A DNA stretch of 64,000 nucleotides from Cytobacillus oceanisediminis (GCF_003182355.1 NZ_QGTW01000003.1:186001-250000), one strand, 5' to 3'; positions 26,040-36,360 are shown, counted from the first letter of the stretch. The notes: generated by a model not told the origin, from the sequence alone. Numbers and translations are program-made.

Positions 26040-27023
26040 TTAGGAATCCAGCTCAATGTCTGCAGAGTATACGTGATGGACTTTTCCATTGCTATCTTCA
26101 ATCATCAGGACGCCATCATCGGTAATTCCAAGGGCCTTTCCATAGATGCTGCCAGTAATCGTCCTGGCAGTGAGGTTCTTTCCGATGCTGACAGCGTAGC
26201 TCTCCCATAATAGCTTGATTGGGTAGAAGCCTTTATCCAGGTAAAGTTTATAAAGGTTCTCCAATTTACCAAGAAGGATTTTAATCAGGTCAGCTCTTGA
26301 AAGCTTTTCCCCTTTTTCAATTGATAAAGAAGTAGCAATGTTTTTAAGCTCATCTGGATAATCAGCCAATTGCTGGTTAACATTGATTCCTATACCAATT
26401 ATGATTGAAATAATCCTATCCGCATCCGCCTGAAGCTCCGTCAGGATTCCTGTTACCTTTTTGCCGTTCATTAAAATATCATTTGGCCATTTAATTTGCG
26501 GAGTCAAACCAGTAAGCTCTTCAATCGCCTGCACGACAGCTACGGCAGTGATCAAGGTAAGCTGGGGAGCTTTCGGAGGCGGAATATTTGGCCTTAGAAT
26601 GACACTCATCCATACTCCTGTAGATTTTGGGGAATGCCATCTCCTATCCATTCTTCCCCTGCCTGAAAGCTGTTCTTCCGCAATGACCACCGTTCCCTCG
26701 GGTGAACCTTCATATGCCAGGCGATGGGCAATTTTCTGGGTGGAATCAATACTCTCTTCGTGATGAATATTACGGCCGAGCGTTTCGGTTTTTAAACCCA
26801 GCCTGATTTCATCAGGGGTCACCTTTTCCGGCGTTTTTGTAATCCGATAGCCTTTTCTTCGCACAGCTTCCAGCTCAAAGCCTTCCTTTCTCAGTTCCTC
26901 GATATGCTTCCACACCGCAGTTCGTGAACAACCGACCAAATCTGCCAAATGCTGTCCTGATAAATATTCCTCTTTGCTGTTCGTAAAAGCATCAATCAAT
27001 TTTTTCCTAAGTTCTGATTGCAC
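26040..27023 (-). CDS. birA: Biotin-protein ligase and biotin operon repressor BirA
   Basis: A 327-residue bifunctional protein. The N-terminal winged helix (about 1-65) has the recognition helix in LVGCSRTAVWKHIEELRKEG. The ligase domain has the biotin-adenylate loop GRGRMDRRWHSP and the conserved WPNDI segment, with a C-terminal SH3-like domain. It attaches biotin to acetyl-CoA and pyruvate carboxylases and, in its ligand form, represses biotin genes. GTG 27023 gives the N-terminus that fits the family; GTG 27035 is an alternative. It overlaps the cca 3' end, so it is the last gene of the ypjD-to-birA operon. Confidence 0.94.
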   Translation of the reverse strand: MQSELRKKLIDAFTNSKEEYLSGQHLADLVGCSRTAVWKHIEELRKEGFELEAVRRKGYRITKTPEKVTPDEIRLGLKTETLGRNIHHEESIDSTQKIAHRLAYEGSPEGTVVIAEEQLSGRGRMDRRWHSPKSTGVWMSVILRPNIPPPKAPQLTLITAVAVVQAIEELTGLTPQIKWPNDILMNGKKVTGILTELQADADRIISIIIGIGINVNQQLADYPDELKNIATSLSIEKGEKLSRADLIKILLGKLENLYKLYLDKGFYPIKLLWESYAVSIGKNLTARTITGSIYGKALGITDDGVLMIEDSNGKVHHVYSADIELDS

Positions 27024-28207
27024 TTCATGAGCCACTCCCTTATGGATTCATTGCTATTTTTTAATTCGCCCTTTAACACGGCATTTTCCGCTTTTTTAAG
27101 ATCGGCTTTGATCCATGCACCAGGAGGTTTGCCAAACCAGTTCATCAAATCATTTCCTGTAAGCTGCAGCTCGCTTCGCTGCTTGATCGGCAAGCTATTA
27201 TATAGTTCCATGAGATTGTCTGTATTTCTTTTTAACTCCGTATGCTGCAGTACATTGTGTATCCTTTCGGCGCTTAATGAAGATTCCCGCCCTGCCTGAT
27301 AAAGAGAATAGGCATCCCATTCATTATCAGATCTATACCGGATCCATTTTAAGATTGATAATATCTTTCTTGTTTTCTTTACAGGTAAATTCCAGCTTTT
27401 AAAAAAGGACTCAGCGCTTGCTTGGTCTATATCAAAAAGGCAAGTAAGGAAACCCCACATTTCTTCTCCTGTCAGTCCCTCTGCATGATAATTTGCTGAG
27501 CTGCAAAGCTGCCTCTGGAATGCTGTCATCTGTGGAAGATACTTATATAACCCGGTTTCACCAACTATTTTAAGAGCCATCATGCGGTTCCTTCCAGCCA
27601 AAAGCTTTTCGAATTCAGCCAGCTTGCGCTCCACTGCAATTTTTTCAAGCAAATGAGCAAGTGATGATAAAGCCTCATAGGTTGATTTCTCAATTTCAAA
27701 CGAAAGCTGGCTAAAAAAGCGGACTGCCCTCATCATTCTGAGGGCATCTTCCGTAAACCTTTCATCAGGATTTCCAACTGTTCTGATAACCCTTTCCTCA
27801 ATAGCCTTCTTTCCCCCAAAAGGGTCTATAAACTTCCCATGCCTATCCATCGCAATGGCATTCATAGTGAAATCCCTTCTTTTTAGATCCTCTTCCAGAG
27901 ACCTGATAAAGTGGACTTCAGACGGCCTTCTAAAATCCAGGTACTCAGCTTCAGTCCTAAAGGTAGTAACTTCATAAGGAATGCCATTAAACAGGACAAC
28001 AACCGTCCCATGCTCGATTCCTACATCAAGAGTCTTTGAAAATATAGATTTCAATTCCTCAGGAGTAGCCGAGGTGGCAATATCGACATCGGCAATTTCT
28101 TTGTCCAGCAGAAAATCCCTGACCGAACCCCCAACAAAATAGGCCTCATAACCGGCAGACTCAATTTTATTTAATACGGGAATTGCTTGGCGAAACGCTT
28201 CTTTCAT
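26996..28207 (-). CDS. cca: CCA-adding tRNA nucleotidyltransferase
   Basis: A 403-residue class II nucleotidyltransferase that adds or repairs the tRNA 3' CCA end. Motif A is [20 protein letters not shown] with the two catalytic aspartates; motif C is [16 protein letters not shown], followed by [11 protein letters not shown] and [12 protein letters not shown]. Size and domain order fit the bacterial single-enzyme form. Its start overlaps the bshA stop by 4 bp (ATGA) and its end overlaps birA. Confidence 0.95.
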   Translation of the reverse strand: MKEAFRQAIPVLNKIESAGYEAYFVGGSVRDFLLDKEIADVDIATSATPEELKSIFSKTLDVGIEHGTVVVLFNGIPYEVTTFRTEAEYLDFRRPSEVHFIRSLEEDLKRRDFTMNAIAMDRHGKFIDPFGGKKAIEERVIRTVGNPDERFTEDALRMMRAVRFFSQLSFEIEKSTYEALSSLAHLLEKIAVERKLAEFEKLLAGRNRMMALKIVGETGLYKYLPQMTAFQRQLCSSANYHAEGLTGEEMWGFLTCLFDIDQASAESFFKSWNLPVKKTRKILSILKWIRYRSDNEWDAYSLYQAGRESSLSAERIHNVLQHTELKRNTDNLMELYNSLPIKQRSELQLTGNDLMNWFGKPPGAWIKADLKKAENAVLKGELKNSNESIREWLMKCNQNLGKN

Positions 28208-29349
28208 GAAAGATCACCATTCTTTAGCAGCTCGTAATAGAACTCTTCATATTGGAAAACAATTCGTTCTGCACTAAAAACTTCTTGTGCAAGCGAAATG
28301 GATTGTGCAGAAAACTTGCGGTGAAGATTTGCATCCTTAAGGAGATTTATCGCTTTTTGGGAGATTTCATCAATATCCCCAAGCCCGCAAACATACCCGG
28401 TTGCTCCATCGTCTATTACTTCAGGGATGCCGCCAACATTTGTACCGATACATGGAACTCCGCAAGCCATTGCTTCCAAGGCAACAAGTCCAAAGCTTTC
28501 TTTTTCAGATAGCAATAGCATGAGGTCGCTGATGCTATAAAGCTCTTCAAGATTATCCTGTTTACCCAGAAACAAGACATTGCCTTTAAGCTTCAAATCA
28601 TTAACAAGCTGACATATGACAGTCATCTCCGGACCGTCTCCGACAAGAAGCAGCTTTGCAGGAATTTCTTTTGCTATTTTTGCAAAAGCTTTAATAACAT
28701 CAGGCACTCTTTTTACGTTGCGGAAATTCGATACATGAATGATAACTTTCTCTTCCGGCCTAATGCCGTACTCCTCTTTAAGATAATCTGAATCCGTTTT
28801 CCGGTAAACTCTTTCATCTATAAAGTTATAAACCGCTTTAATCGGTTTATCAGGTTTTATCAAGTCATAAGTTTGAGAAATTAAGGCATTGGATACGGCG
28901 GTAACCCCATCAGACTTTTCGATTCCGAAACGGATGGCATCAGTGAGTGACGGATCGTATCCAAGTACAGTAATATCCGTTCCATGAAGGGTAGTCACAA
29001 TTTTAATATCCTTCCCGCTCATCTGCTTCGCTAATATAGCACAAACAGCGTGCGGAATCGCATAATGGACGTGAACTAAATCAAGATCCTCTCTTTTTAT
29101 TACTTCTGCCATTTTGCTGGCAAGGGCAATATCATAAGGAGCATATTGAAATACCGAGTATTGGTTTACATCCACTTGATGATAAAAAATATTATGGTAC
29201 ATTCTCTTTAACCGGAAAGGCAGGCTCGATGAAATAAAGTGAATCTCATGTCCCTTTTCAGCAAGCATTTTGCCCAATTCGGTTGCCACAACGCCTGATC
29301 CGCCCACTGTCGGATAACAGGTGATTCCTATCTTCAGTTTCTTGCTCAT
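28204..29349 (-). CDS. bshA: Bacillithiol synthase step 1: N-acetylglucosaminyl L-malate synthase BshA
   Basis: A 381-residue GT4 family glycosyltransferase with two Rossmann domains. The N-terminal [20 protein letters not shown] forms the nucleotide-sugar/acceptor loop, and the C-terminal [20 protein letters not shown] is the GT4 E-x7-E motif. BshA joins GlcNAc from UDP-GlcNAc to L-malate, starting synthesis of the low-molecular-weight thiol bacillithiol. It overlaps bshB1 and cca by 4 bp each. The pairing with bshB1 makes the assignment secure. Confidence 0.95.
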   Translation of the reverse strand: MSKKLKIGITCYPTVGGSGVVATELGKMLAEKGHEIHFISSSLPFRLKRMYHNIFYHQVDVNQYSVFQYAPYDIALASKMAEVIKREDLDLVHVHYAIPHAVCAILAKQMSGKDIKIVTTLHGTDITVLGYDPSLTDAIRFGIEKSDGVTAVSNALISQTYDLIKPDKPIKAVYNFIDERVYRKTDSDYLKEEYGIRPEEKVIIHVSNFRNVKRVPDVIKAFAKIAKEIPAKLLLVGDGPEMTVICQLVNDLKLKGNVLFLGKQDNLEELYSISDLMLLLSEKESFGLVALEAMACGVPCIGTNVGGIPEVIDDGATGYVCGLGDIDEISQKAINLLKDANLHRKFSAQSISLAQEVFSAERIVFQYEEFYYELLKNGDLS

Positions 29350-30062
29350 AATTCCTCACCAAATAAGTCCATATTTAAGAGCAGAGGTTTATTCACTTTA
29401 AAGCCTTCTGCGTATTGAACCCCAGCCTGTTTTCCAAAAAGGCTTTCCCTGGCCTGGACGGTTTCAATATAACCGTTGACCAAAGGTGTTTCGTATGACT
29501 CCGGGCTTTTAACAAATTGACTTTCATAAGCCTCAAGGCTGGCTATTTTTTTATCAATGAAAGATGAGATGTCAACCAAGAAGTCAGGAGTATGGAAGCC
29601 ATTAATCATGTAAAAGTACAGGTTTTTCACCTTGTGGGGAGGATAGGTGCCCTCTGTTTCAAATTTTTTGATTCCTGCTGAAAAGATAGCCTCCTCAACC
29701 AGGCGGGCACAATGCCCATGATCCGGATGCCTATCCTCCATATAGGGAGCAAAAACGAGAGATGGCCGGTATTTACGGATCACTTCCGCGATTTTGGTTA
29801 TGTATTCCTGATTAAAATATAATCCCCTGTCAGGCAGATTAAGAGTCTCTCTAATGCCAACTCCTAATATATCCGCTGCTTTCCTGGCTTCTTCTTTACG
29901 GATATCGACTGTTCCGTTTGAGGATAGCTCAGCTCTTGTAAGGTCGCATATCCCTATCCTTTTTCCGTATGATACATACTTGGCAATCATGCCGCCCATG
30001 CCAATTTCAACATCATCAGCATGTGCGCCAAATGCCAGGATATCCAGATCATCGTGGTTCAT
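29346..30062 (-). CDS. bshB1: Bacillithiol synthase step 2: GlcNAc-malate deacetylase BshB1
   Basis: A 238-residue LmbE/PIG-L type zinc deacetylase. The metal site is visible in [15 protein letters not shown] and [17 protein letters not shown] (the H-P-D-H signature). It removes the acetyl group from GlcNAc-malate before cysteine is added by BshC, which is not in this window. It overlaps mgsA by 14 bp and bshA by 4 bp in the dapB-mgsA-bshB1-bshA chain known from B. subtilis. Confidence 0.95.
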   Translation of the reverse strand: MNHDDLDILAFGAHADDVEIGMGGMIAKYVSYGKRIGICDLTRAELSSNGTVDIRKEEARKAADILGVGIRETLNLPDRGLYFNQEYITKIAEVIRKYRPSLVFAPYMEDRHPDHGHCARLVEEAIFSAGIKKFETEGTYPPHKVKNLYFYMINGFHTPDFLVDISSFIDKKIASLEAYESQFVKSPESYETPLVNGYIETVQARESLFGKQAGVQYAEGFKVNKPLLLNMDLFGEEL

Positions 30063-30474
30063 TCATGTCACCTTTTTCTTCGCCTACAATTTTCCGCCAG
30101 GATATATCGCCCCGTTCAAGGCCTTTAATTAATATCTCGGCAGTACCCATATTGGTAGCCAATGGAACAGCATATACGTCGCACAGACGAACCAGCGCGG
30201 AAACATCTGGCTCATGAGGCTGAACAGTAAGCGGATCTCTAAAGAAGAACACAACATCCATTTTATTATTGGCAATTAAGGCACCGATCTCTTGATCACC
30301 GCCCAGGGGGCCAGACTGGAAACGATGGATTTCCAATCCTGTTTCCTTCATTATCCTTGAACCAGTTGTTCCGGTTGCATAAAGGGTATGCTCTTCAAGT
30401 ATAGACTTATAGGCGATAGCAAAACGCACAATATCATCCTTTTTCTTATCATGGGCAATTAGAGCAATATTCAT
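30049..30474 (-). CDS. mgsA: Methylglyoxal synthase
   Basis: A 141-residue enzyme that turns dihydroxyacetone phosphate into methylglyoxal and phosphate, a bypass of lower glycolysis. Signatures are [42 protein letters not shown] and the catalytic-region FFRDPL. Length is normal. It lies 14 bp after dapB and overlaps bshB1. Bacillithiol helps detoxify methylglyoxal, so the co-operon placement makes functional sense. Confidence 0.95.
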   Translation of the reverse strand: MNIALIAHDKKKDDIVRFAIAYKSILEEHTLYATGTTGSRIMKETGLEIHRFQSGPLGGDQEIGALIANNKMDVVFFFRDPLTVQPHEPDVSALVRLCDVYAVPLATNMGTAEILIKGLERGDISWRKIVGEEKGDMNEPR

Positions 30475-30488
30475 GTTGGCACCCCTTT

Positions 30489-31292
30489 CTATTCCATAAT
30501 ATTTTCAAGTCCGTATACGAGTGTATCTATTTTTAGAACAGTATCCACTGCCAGCTTTACCCCAGACATAAAAGAAGCACGGTTATAGGAATCGTGGCGG
30601 ATGGTTAATGTTTGTCCTTCAGATCCGAACATAACTTGCTGATGAGCAATTAGCCCAGGCAAACGCACAGAGTGGATGTGCATTCCATCAAGGTTGGCAC
30701 CTCTGGCGCCAGGGATTGTTTCTTTTTCATTTGGATGGCCCTGCTGTTTTTGCTCTCTGACATCCACAATCATTTCAGCTGTTTTAACAGCTGTACCGGA
30801 AGGAGCATCCAACTTTTGATCATGGTGAAGTTCTATAATCTCAACATCGTTAAAGTATCTGCCTGCCATTTGTGAGAATTTCATCATTAATACAGCGCCA
30901 AGAGCAAAGTTAGGAGCAATAATGCAGCCAAGTCCCTTGTCATGGCAAAGCGCCTCAAGCTCTTGCAGGTTTTCTTTAGTAAAGCCTGTTGTTCCAACTA
31001 CTGGCCTAACCCCATGCTCAAGTGCTATTTTCGTATGGTCCATTCCCACTTCTGGAGTTGTCAGGTCAATTAATACATCTGGTTCGATCTCTTGAAAGCA
31101 GACTGCTATATCTGTATATACAGGAATTTGGACAAACTCTGAAAATCCATCAAAGTCGCCAAGATGGCCTCCTCCATTTTTATGATCAATTACAGCTGCT
31201 AATTCATAATTATCAGTTCTTTTAACAAGCTGAACAGCTTCCCTTCCCATTCTTCCACGCGGTCCGGCTATTACAACTTTGATTTTATCCAT
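30489..31292 (-). CDS. dapB: 4-hydroxy-tetrahydrodipicolinate reductase
   Basis: A 267-residue NAD(P)H-dependent reductase of the diaminopimelate/lysine pathway, which also feeds dipicolinate for spores. The Rossmann motif is [17 protein letters not shown], followed by IDLTTPEVG, and the catalytic segment is [21 protein letters not shown] 31292 gives the normal N-terminus and length; the in-frame extension to 31328 is rejected. It follows ypjD by 14 bp. Confidence 0.95.
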   Translation of the reverse strand: MDKIKVVIAGPRGRMGREAVQLVKRTDNYELAAVIDHKNGGGHLGDFDGFSEFVQIPVYTDIAVCFQEIEPDVLIDLTTPEVGMDHTKIALEHGVRPVVGTTGFTKENLQELEALCHDKGLGCIIAPNFALGAVLMMKFSQMAGRYFNDVEIIELHHDQKLDAPSGTAVKTAEMIVDVREQKQQGHPNEKETIPGARGANLDGMHIHSVRLPGLIAHQQVMFGSEGQTLTIRHDSYNRASFMSGVKLAVDTVLKIDTLVYGLENIME

Positions 31293-31306
31293 TTGAATCT
31301 CTCCCT

Positions 31307-31639
31307 CTATTCTTCGATTCTTGTCCAACGGTCTTTATCGCGTGTATTAAATTTCTTCATAACCCGGTCGTGTGCTTCTTCTAAATCGATGTTAAGCGAA
31401 TTGGCAAAGCATATTAGAACAAAAAGCATATCTCCAAGCTCTTCTTCTATTGCCTTTTCTTCTTCAGTGGATTTTTTCGGTTTTTCACCGTAATGATGGT
31501 TTACTTCCCTAGATAGCTCACCAAGCTCTTCGGACAGCCTTGCCAGCATTGCCAACGGACTAAAGTATCCTTCTTTAAACTGGCTTATGTATGTATCTAC
31601 CTCTGTTTGAAGCTCTTTCATCGTTTTTCTTGTTTGCAT
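31307..31639 (-). CDS. ypjD: YpjD, MazG-like nucleotide pyrophosphohydrolase
   Basis: A 110-residue all-helical protein of the MazG fold. The Mg-binding acidic pattern is present in [18 protein letters not shown] and [16 protein letters not shown] (E-x2-E then E-x-x-D). Such enzymes hydrolyse nucleoside triphosphates to monophosphates, often for house-cleaning. Its exact substrate cannot be read from sequence. First gene of the ypjD-dapB-mgsA-bshB1-bshA-cca-birA chain. Confidence 0.9.
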   Translation of the reverse strand: MQTRKTMKELQTEVDTYISQFKEGYFSPLAMLARLSEELGELSREVNHHYGEKPKKSTEEEKAIEEELGDMLFVLICFANSLNIDLEEAHDRVMKKFNTRDKDRWTRIEE

Positions 31640-31692
31640 TTATTTCACCTCAGCTTTAACTTGCGTTTTTTAAACGGAGATTTCCACTTTTC

Positions 31693-31721
31693 ATGTTAGC
31701 TAAAGCTTAGCATCATTACAA
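31693..31721 (-). promoter_or_regulatory. Candidate sigma-A promoter of the ypjD-dapB-bsh operon
   Basis: Minus strand: TTGTAA (31721-31716), 17-bp spacer and TAACAT (31698-31693), about 54 bp before ypjD. The element upstream (copy 2) starts only 17 bp from the -35. Confidence 0.45.
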
Positions 31722-31737
31722 ATATTTTTAATTAAAA

Positions 31738-31964
31738 GCTCTATTAAATTTACCTGTTGATTTCCGCTCCAGGCGGCCGGGGAGCCGCCTCAACGCATGA
31801 CGAGCCTGAAGGGTCTCCCCTTGACTCGCTTTTTCCCGCATGACTTTGAATATGCATCCCAGAAAAACACCGCACGAAGAAAATGCGAATGCATTTTCGA
31901 GGATCTCGCGCATTCCGCTCTATTCAACATAGTGCCAAAATCAAAAATGGGCTTAAACATAGCC
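31738..31964. repeat. Interspersed palindromic element, copy 2 (full-length, with inserted interior)
   Basis: Left end TATTAAA-N7-GTTGAT (31742-31761) and inverted right end TTAAACA (31953-31959). The interior has GATTTCCGCTCCAGGC and CATTCCGCTCTATTCAAC as in copy 1, plus about 60 bp of unrelated AT-rich palindromic sequence. An 8-bp direct repeat AATTAAAA flanks it (31730-31737 and 31965-31972), consistent with a target-site duplication. Confidence 0.75.
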
Positions 31965-32016
31965 AATTAAAAATATTTCTTATTGCCCGTATTATCCTCC
32001 CTGTATCTTCGCCTTA

Positions 32017-32045
32017 TTGCTCTTATAATCTGTATCTTATATAAT
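32017..32045 (+). promoter_or_regulatory. Sigma-A promoter of the YitT-family gene
   Basis: TTGCTC (32017-32022), 17-bp spacer and perfect TATAAT (32040-32045), 45 bp before the start codon. Confidence 0.7.
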
Positions 32046-32090
32046 TAGATACGCTTTGGATATGAGATATTTAGGTAATGGAGGGATAAT

Positions 32091-32963
32091 ATGCTTTATG
32101 GATTAAAATTTAAAAATATCTTTTTTATTTTGCTGGGAGCAGCCATTTTTTCATTTGGCCTCGTTCATTTTAATATGCAAAACAATTTAGCTGAAGGCGG
32201 GTTCACCGGAATCACCCTGCTGCTTTTTTTTCTTTTCAAATGGGATCCTTCCTACACGAACTTGTTATTAAACATACCCCTCTTTTTTATCGGATGGAAG
32301 CTGCTTGGAAGGAATGTTTTTCTATACACTATTATAGGAACAGTCGGTGTCTCTGTGTTCTTGTGGATTTTCCAGCGGTACCAAATTGATATGCCGTTAA
32401 ATGAGGATTTGACTCTGGCTGCCCTATTTGCAGGTGTTTTTATCGGGATTGGCCTGGGCACTATTTTCAGGTATGGCGGAACGACAGGCGGAGTGGATAT
32501 CATCGCTAGGCTCACCCATAAATACGCAGGGGTTAGCATGGGCAAAACGATGTTCATTTTTGACTTCTTTGTTATTGCCCTTTCGTTAATAACTTATTTA
32601 AACTATCGCGAAGCCATGTACACCCTTGTCGCTGTTTTTGTCGGTGCCAAAGTTATTGATTTTATGCAAGAAGGCGCTTATGCAGCAAGAGGAGCCATGA
32701 TTATATCCGAATTCAATGATGCGATTGCTGAGAAAATTATGAAGGAAATGGACAGGGGGGTCACCGTTTTAAAAGGCCACGGCTCTTTTACAAAAAAAGA
32801 CCGGGAAGTTCTATATTGTGTTGTTGGGAGAAATGAAATTGTCCGGCTTAAAAACGTCATAACTTCCGTTGACCCCCATGCGTTTGTATCTGTTACTGTT
32901 GTACATGATGTTCTAGGGGAAGGCTTCACATTGGATGAAAACAAAAAGCCTGTTGAGCGGTAA
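32091..32963 (+). CDS. ypjC: YitT family membrane protein (YpjC)
   Basis: A 290-residue protein with five or six membrane helices in the first 200 residues (DUF161/YitT) and a cytoplasmic C-terminal DUF2179 domain of about 85 residues (DRGVTVLKGHGSFTKKDREVLYC in full). The GGTTGGVD element is typical. The ATG has GGAGGG upstream. B. subtilis ypjC lies at the same place. The family is uncharacterised; a transport role is suspected but unproven. Confidence 0.85.
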   Translation: MLYGLKFKNIFFILLGAAIFSFGLVHFNMQNNLAEGGFTGITLLLFFLFKWDPSYTNLLLNIPLFFIGWKLLGRNVFLYTIIGTVGVSVFLWIFQRYQIDMPLNEDLTLAALFAGVFIGIGLGTIFRYGGTTGGVDIIARLTHKYAGVSMGKTMFIFDFFVIALSLITYLNYREAMYTLVAVFVGAKVIDFMQEGAYAARGAMIISEFNDAIAEKIMKEMDRGVTVLKGHGSFTKKDREVLYCVVGRNEIVRLKNVITSVDPHAFVSVTVVHDVLGEGFTLDENKKPVER

Positions 32964-32977
32964 AGATTAAAAGCATA

Positions 32978-33005
32978 AGGTGCTCCGGGATAGGAGCATC
33001 TTTTT
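32978..33005 (+). terminator. Terminator of ypjC
   Basis: GGTGCTCC-GGGATA-GGAGCATC stem followed by T5. Confidence 0.8.
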
Positions 33006-33015
33006 CTATTGGATA

Positions 33016-33051
33016 AAATAAAATAAAAAGCCGGCTTTCTGAAAGCCAGCT
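33016..33051 (-). terminator. Terminator of the YugP-like gene
   Basis: AGCTGGCTT-TCAGA-AAGCCGGCT stem followed by TTTTATTTTATTTT on the minus strand. Confidence 0.75.
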
Positions 33052-33053
33052 CC

Positions 33054-33734
33054 CTACTCAGATCTTGTCATTCCTGTGTATATAAGTATTAATCGAAGCA
33101 ATTCCAGTACAGCAACCGCTGCTGCCGCTACATAGGTCAATGCAGCTGCATTCAATACCTTTTTAGTTTCCCTTTCCTCATCATTTCTAATAATCCCCAG
33201 GGAAACAACCTGGTCCATCGCCCGGTTTGAAGCATTATATTCCACCGGCAGCGTAATAACCTGGAAGACTACAGCTGCTGCCATGAAAATAATTCCCAAT
33301 AAAACCATGCCGCTCATTCCTGCAAAAAACCCAATCATAATTAAAATCCAGGAAAAGTTTGAACCAAGGTTTGCTACTGGCACCAATGCATGTCGGAAAC
33401 GCAAGAACGCGTACTCCTGATGATCCTGTATTGCATGCCCTACTTCATGGGCAGCTATTGCGGCTGCTGCCACAGAATGACCATGATAATTTGTGGCTGA
33501 GAGCCTAACAGTCTTTGATCGCGGATCATAGTGGTCTGTTAAATGTCCGCGGGTTTCTTCAACTCCTACTTGATATAACCCATTGGCGTCCAATATCTTT
33601 CTTGCTACTTCATTACCTCTCATTTGGGTTGAAGAAGGGACTTTTGAATACTTGCTATAAGCTCCCTTTACTTTCATTTGCGCCCATAGTGGGACAATAA
33701 TAATAATCGCAAAATAAATGAGATATCCTCCCAT
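33054..33734 (-). CDS. YugP-like membrane zinc metallopeptidase
   Basis: A 226-residue membrane protein. The zinc motif HEVGH is in AAIAAHEVGHAIQDHQEYAF, followed by the Asn-containing LPVEYNASNRAM segment. Three or four hydrophobic helices surround it (GYLIYFAIIIIVPLWA; ILIMIGFFAGMSGMVLLGII; TYVAAAAVAVLELL). ATG 33734 follows a GATAGGAGG site; the in-frame extension to 33809 is rejected. The B. subtilis homologue yugP is elsewhere in its chromosome, so here the gene is an addition between ypjC and ypjB. Substrate unknown. Confidence 0.85.
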   Translation of the reverse strand: MGGYLIYFAIIIIVPLWAQMKVKGAYSKYSKVPSSTQMRGNEVARKILDANGLYQVGVEETRGHLTDHYDPRSKTVRLSATNYHGHSVAAAAIAAHEVGHAIQDHQEYAFLRFRHALVPVANLGSNFSWILIMIGFFAGMSGMVLLGIIFMAAAVVFQVITLPVEYNASNRAMDQVVSLGIIRNDEERETKKVLNAAALTYVAAAAVAVLELLRLILIYTGMTRSE

Positions 33735-33916
33735 TCTTTTACCTCCTATCAAGCTGCTCATGGTGTCCTGCATCAGCACAATTGTACCCATTTTTAAGGA
33801 ATAATCCACTTTCTAATCTTTTCCCTTATTCTCTGTTTACAAAACGGGCATCGTTAAATTCTTTGCCGAGGCTGCCAGAATTTAAAAAAAATTGTATTTT
33901 GCGCGAACCATCACAG

Positions 33917-34711
33917 TCAATCTTTTAGCTCTCTGGAACGATTTTTCTGTCTTGCCTTATCTCCCTTATATTTTCTCCAACCGACGTAAGATAATGTAAG
34001 GATGATAATGCTCCCTGTCGAAATAATCACCCACCAAAGGGAAGGGTCTGCTTCATCTTCTGTCATTTCATCAAAGATTGTCTGCAGATCACTTTCTAAT
34101 GCCTCAAGCTCCTGCTGGCTTGCCTGCTGAGTTAGAACCTGCGGTCGATAATGATCAATAAAATTAATGCGGGCATTCAATTTTTGAACCCGTTCAGCAT
34201 CCACATCTATTTTCATGCTTGGATAAATAACCTCGTATAATGATAAAAAGGAATTCAAATTCGAATGGAAATTTTCATTATTTCCGCTATAGGCCGCTTC
34301 CTTAACATCCCCAAAAACGGTCATAATAGGCTTTTCCATTTCTGTCCATAAAGGCTGATAATTAGATGAAATCGCATCCATAACCAGCCGGAATTTTGTC
34401 ACGTTATTCAGCCTTTCATCATGGCTCATGGATGCATTTACGGTAGCTTGTACAGCATCATTATGTGAAACCGTAACGATACGCAGCTCATCCATCGTGA
34501 ACGGCCTTTCCTTCCCGTTAACAGCCACGAATTGCTCTGAGAAATATTCAAGAAGCTTCTTGGCATCTCCGTATCTGTGAAGCTTAACCATTTGCAGCGC
34601 TTCATCAGATAGCTTGTCTAATTTATCTATGTGTGAGGTCTTATCCGCAAAACCTTGTCCGGGCATTAACATAAGAATAAAAACTAAGACTGCGATCAAT
34701 TTCTGCCTCAT
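33917..34711 (-). CDS. ypjB: Sporulation-associated protein YpjB
   Basis: A 264-residue protein with an N-terminal signal peptide (MRQKLIAVLVFILMLMPGQG), a helical extracytoplasmic domain and a C-terminal membrane helix (about 222-240) followed by a basic tail (RKYKGDKARQKNRSRELKD). Topology is therefore type I with a short cytoplasmic end. ATG 34711 follows GAGGGGGG. Position beside ypjA and the overall architecture match B. subtilis YpjB, which belongs to the sporulation-associated YpjB family. The precise role is unknown. Confidence 0.85.
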   Translation of the reverse strand: MRQKLIAVLVFILMLMPGQGFADKTSHIDKLDKLSDEALQMVKLHRYGDAKKLLEYFSEQFVAVNGKERPFTMDELRIVTVSHNDAVQATVNASMSHDERLNNVTKFRLVMDAISSNYQPLWTEMEKPIMTVFGDVKEAAYSGNNENFHSNLNSFLSLYEVIYPSMKIDVDAERVQKLNARINFIDHYRPQVLTQQASQQELEALESDLQTIFDEMTEDEADPSLWWVIISTGSIIILTLSYVGWRKYKGDKARQKNRSRELKD

Positions 34712-34823
34712 TAACTTGTCCCCCCTCAAATTACTATTAGATATGTATGAAAAAGAGGACAAGGTTAGACCATAAATTATTATGGGCAGCCATAATATTT
34801 TTACGAAAGGTTTTTTGCAACTA

Positions 34824-35417
34824 CTATACAATATCCAGGCTAAACCGATTCTTTTTTAATACTAAATAATATGCAGCACCCAATGAGAAGATACTCAGCC
34901 AAAATGTAAAATAGCCTATTTGAGGTGTATACAAGTTCAAAATTGGATATCGGGGGAGCATAAAAAAGACATAATCAATCACATCGTTATGGAGTGTCCA
35001 TATTCCAGTTATAACCAGATGCCAGGTTTTAAACCGGTAAAAAGGTGCGTATAGCACACCTTGAATGGCCATAGCTCCATGCGAAAAGATAAGCATAAGG
35101 GCAGCAGGATCTAATTCGCCAGTCACCTGAAAGACTAGCAAATTCATGACTACAGCCCAAATTCCGTATTTAACCAGCGTAACAATAGCCAGGGCTTCAA
35201 GCAAAGGCCAATTCTTGCCCATTAAAAAGGCAATCAGGACAAACACAAAAAACAAGCTGGCTGTCGGGCTATCGGGGACAAAAGCCAGGAATAAAGCAGG
35301 CGTGTCCACCAGCTGCCATTTGTACCATATGTACCCATAAATTGTCCCTGCCGTGTTGATAATCAGCAGCAGCATCAAAACGGCTCTGCTGCCCAATAAA
35401 GGATAAATCCACTTCAT
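34824..35417 (-). CDS. ypjA: YpjA family (DUF1405) membrane protein
   Basis: A 197-residue protein with six predicted membrane helices and a short basic C-terminus. The family pattern NTAGTIYGYIWYKWQL and the position between qcrC and ypjB match DUF1405/YpjA. Tightly conserved linkage to the qcr genes is known in Bacilli, but no function is established. Own ribosome binding site AGGGGAGC. Confidence 0.85.
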   Translation of the reverse strand: MKWIYPLLGSRAVLMLLLIINTAGTIYGYIWYKWQLVDTPALFLAFVPDSPTASLFFVFVLIAFLMGKNWPLLEALAIVTLVKYGIWAVVMNLLVFQVTGELDPAALMLIFSHGAMAIQGVLYAPFYRFKTWHLVITGIWTLHNDVIDYVFFMLPRYPILNLYTPQIGYFTFWLSIFSLGAAYYLVLKKNRFSLDIV

Positions 35418-35504
35418 ATTTGCTCCCCTTCTCTGTATACATCATTTTTTCATTATTTTACCATAGTGTGCCTTTTATAAAAAAGAGCAGCCTCTATAGA
35501 GCAT

Positions 35505-35535
35505 AAAAAAGAAGCTGGCAGATGCCAGCTTCTTT
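35505..35535 (-). terminator. Terminator of qcrA-B-C
   Basis: AAGAAGCTGGCA-TC-TGCCAGCTTCTT stem followed by TTTT on the minus strand, just after the qcrC stop. Confidence 0.85.
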
Positions 35536-35539
35536 ATAA

Positions 35540-36307
35540 TTATTTGCTTTCAAGGCCAGAGATAAACTCAGCCAATTTTTGAAGTTCTTCATCAGTGCCT
35601 TTAAACATACCAGCAGGCATCGCACCTTTACCGTTCTTGGCAATGTCTGCAACTTCTTCAGGTGTTAATCCAGTGTCAACAAGGGCAGGTGAACCTGCAC
35701 CACCCTGAAGGTCTCCACCATGGCAGGAAATACAGCCATTGGCTTCAAAAATTTTATAGCCTTCGTCTTCTTTGTCAAATTCTACTTCAGCTACAATCTT
35801 ACCTTGTTCAGCTGCAGCCTCCCAGTCATGGTGCGCTACAGATTCCCATGTTAAATAAGTGATACCGGCTAATGCCAACAGCATAAAGCCAGTAGCTAAA
35901 GGACGCTTAGATGGACGGCGTTCAGGTCCGCGGTCAAGGAATGGAGCAAGCATTAATGCTCCAAATGCAAGACCTGGAATAATGAACGCACCAATTGCAT
36001 TATAAGGTCCGGATGCATAGCTATATTTCAGAAGCTGGTATAAGAACAAGAAGTACCAGTCTGGCAGCGGGATATAAGCTGTATCACTTGGGTCAGCAAT
36101 TTTTTCCAATGGCGGCTCATGCGCAATAGTCAAACTGAGGAAACCGATTAGGAAAACAGCTCCCACCATCCATTCCTTTAATAGGAAGTTTGGCCAGAAT
36201 GCCTCTGTTTTACCTGGATATTCCGAATAGTCTTTCGGAATATTCGGTTTGCGTTCAGCAGGAACACGAGAGTCACCTACGAATTTCATACCTTTACCAC
36301 GATGCAT
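35540..36307 (-). CDS. qcrC: Menaquinol:cytochrome c reductase cytochrome b/c subunit (QcrC)
   Basis: A 255-residue fusion of a subunit IV-like cytochrome b C-terminal part (three membrane helices, about 45-160, with the quinol-site run PLPDWYFLFLYQLLKYSYA) and a C-terminal cytochrome c domain carrying the heme motif CISCH and a distal methionine in GAMPAGMF. It passes electrons from menaquinol through cytochrome c. It follows qcrB, but the gap is 177 bp because an interspersed repeat sits between the two genes. Confidence 0.95.
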   Translation of the reverse strand: MHRGKGMKFVGDSRVPAERKPNIPKDYSEYPGKTEAFWPNFLLKEWMVGAVFLIGFLSLTIAHEPPLEKIADPSDTAYIPLPDWYFLFLYQLLKYSYASGPYNAIGAFIIPGLAFGALMLAPFLDRGPERRPSKRPLATGFMLLALAGITYLTWESVAHHDWEAAAEQGKIVAEVEFDKEDEGYKIFEANGCISCHGGDLQGGAGSPALVDTGLTPEEVADIAKNGKGAMPAGMFKGTDEELQKLAEFISGLESK

Positions 36308-36360
36308 TGGGCGATTTCCCCTCCTTTTTTATAAGTAGGTAGTATTTCATTTTTAAAGTT

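Noticed and set aside
31640..31740. Lysine riboswitch (L-box) upstream of the dapB operon
   Set aside because: Only about 50 nt of leader between promoter and ypjD and no L-box-like conserved segments.
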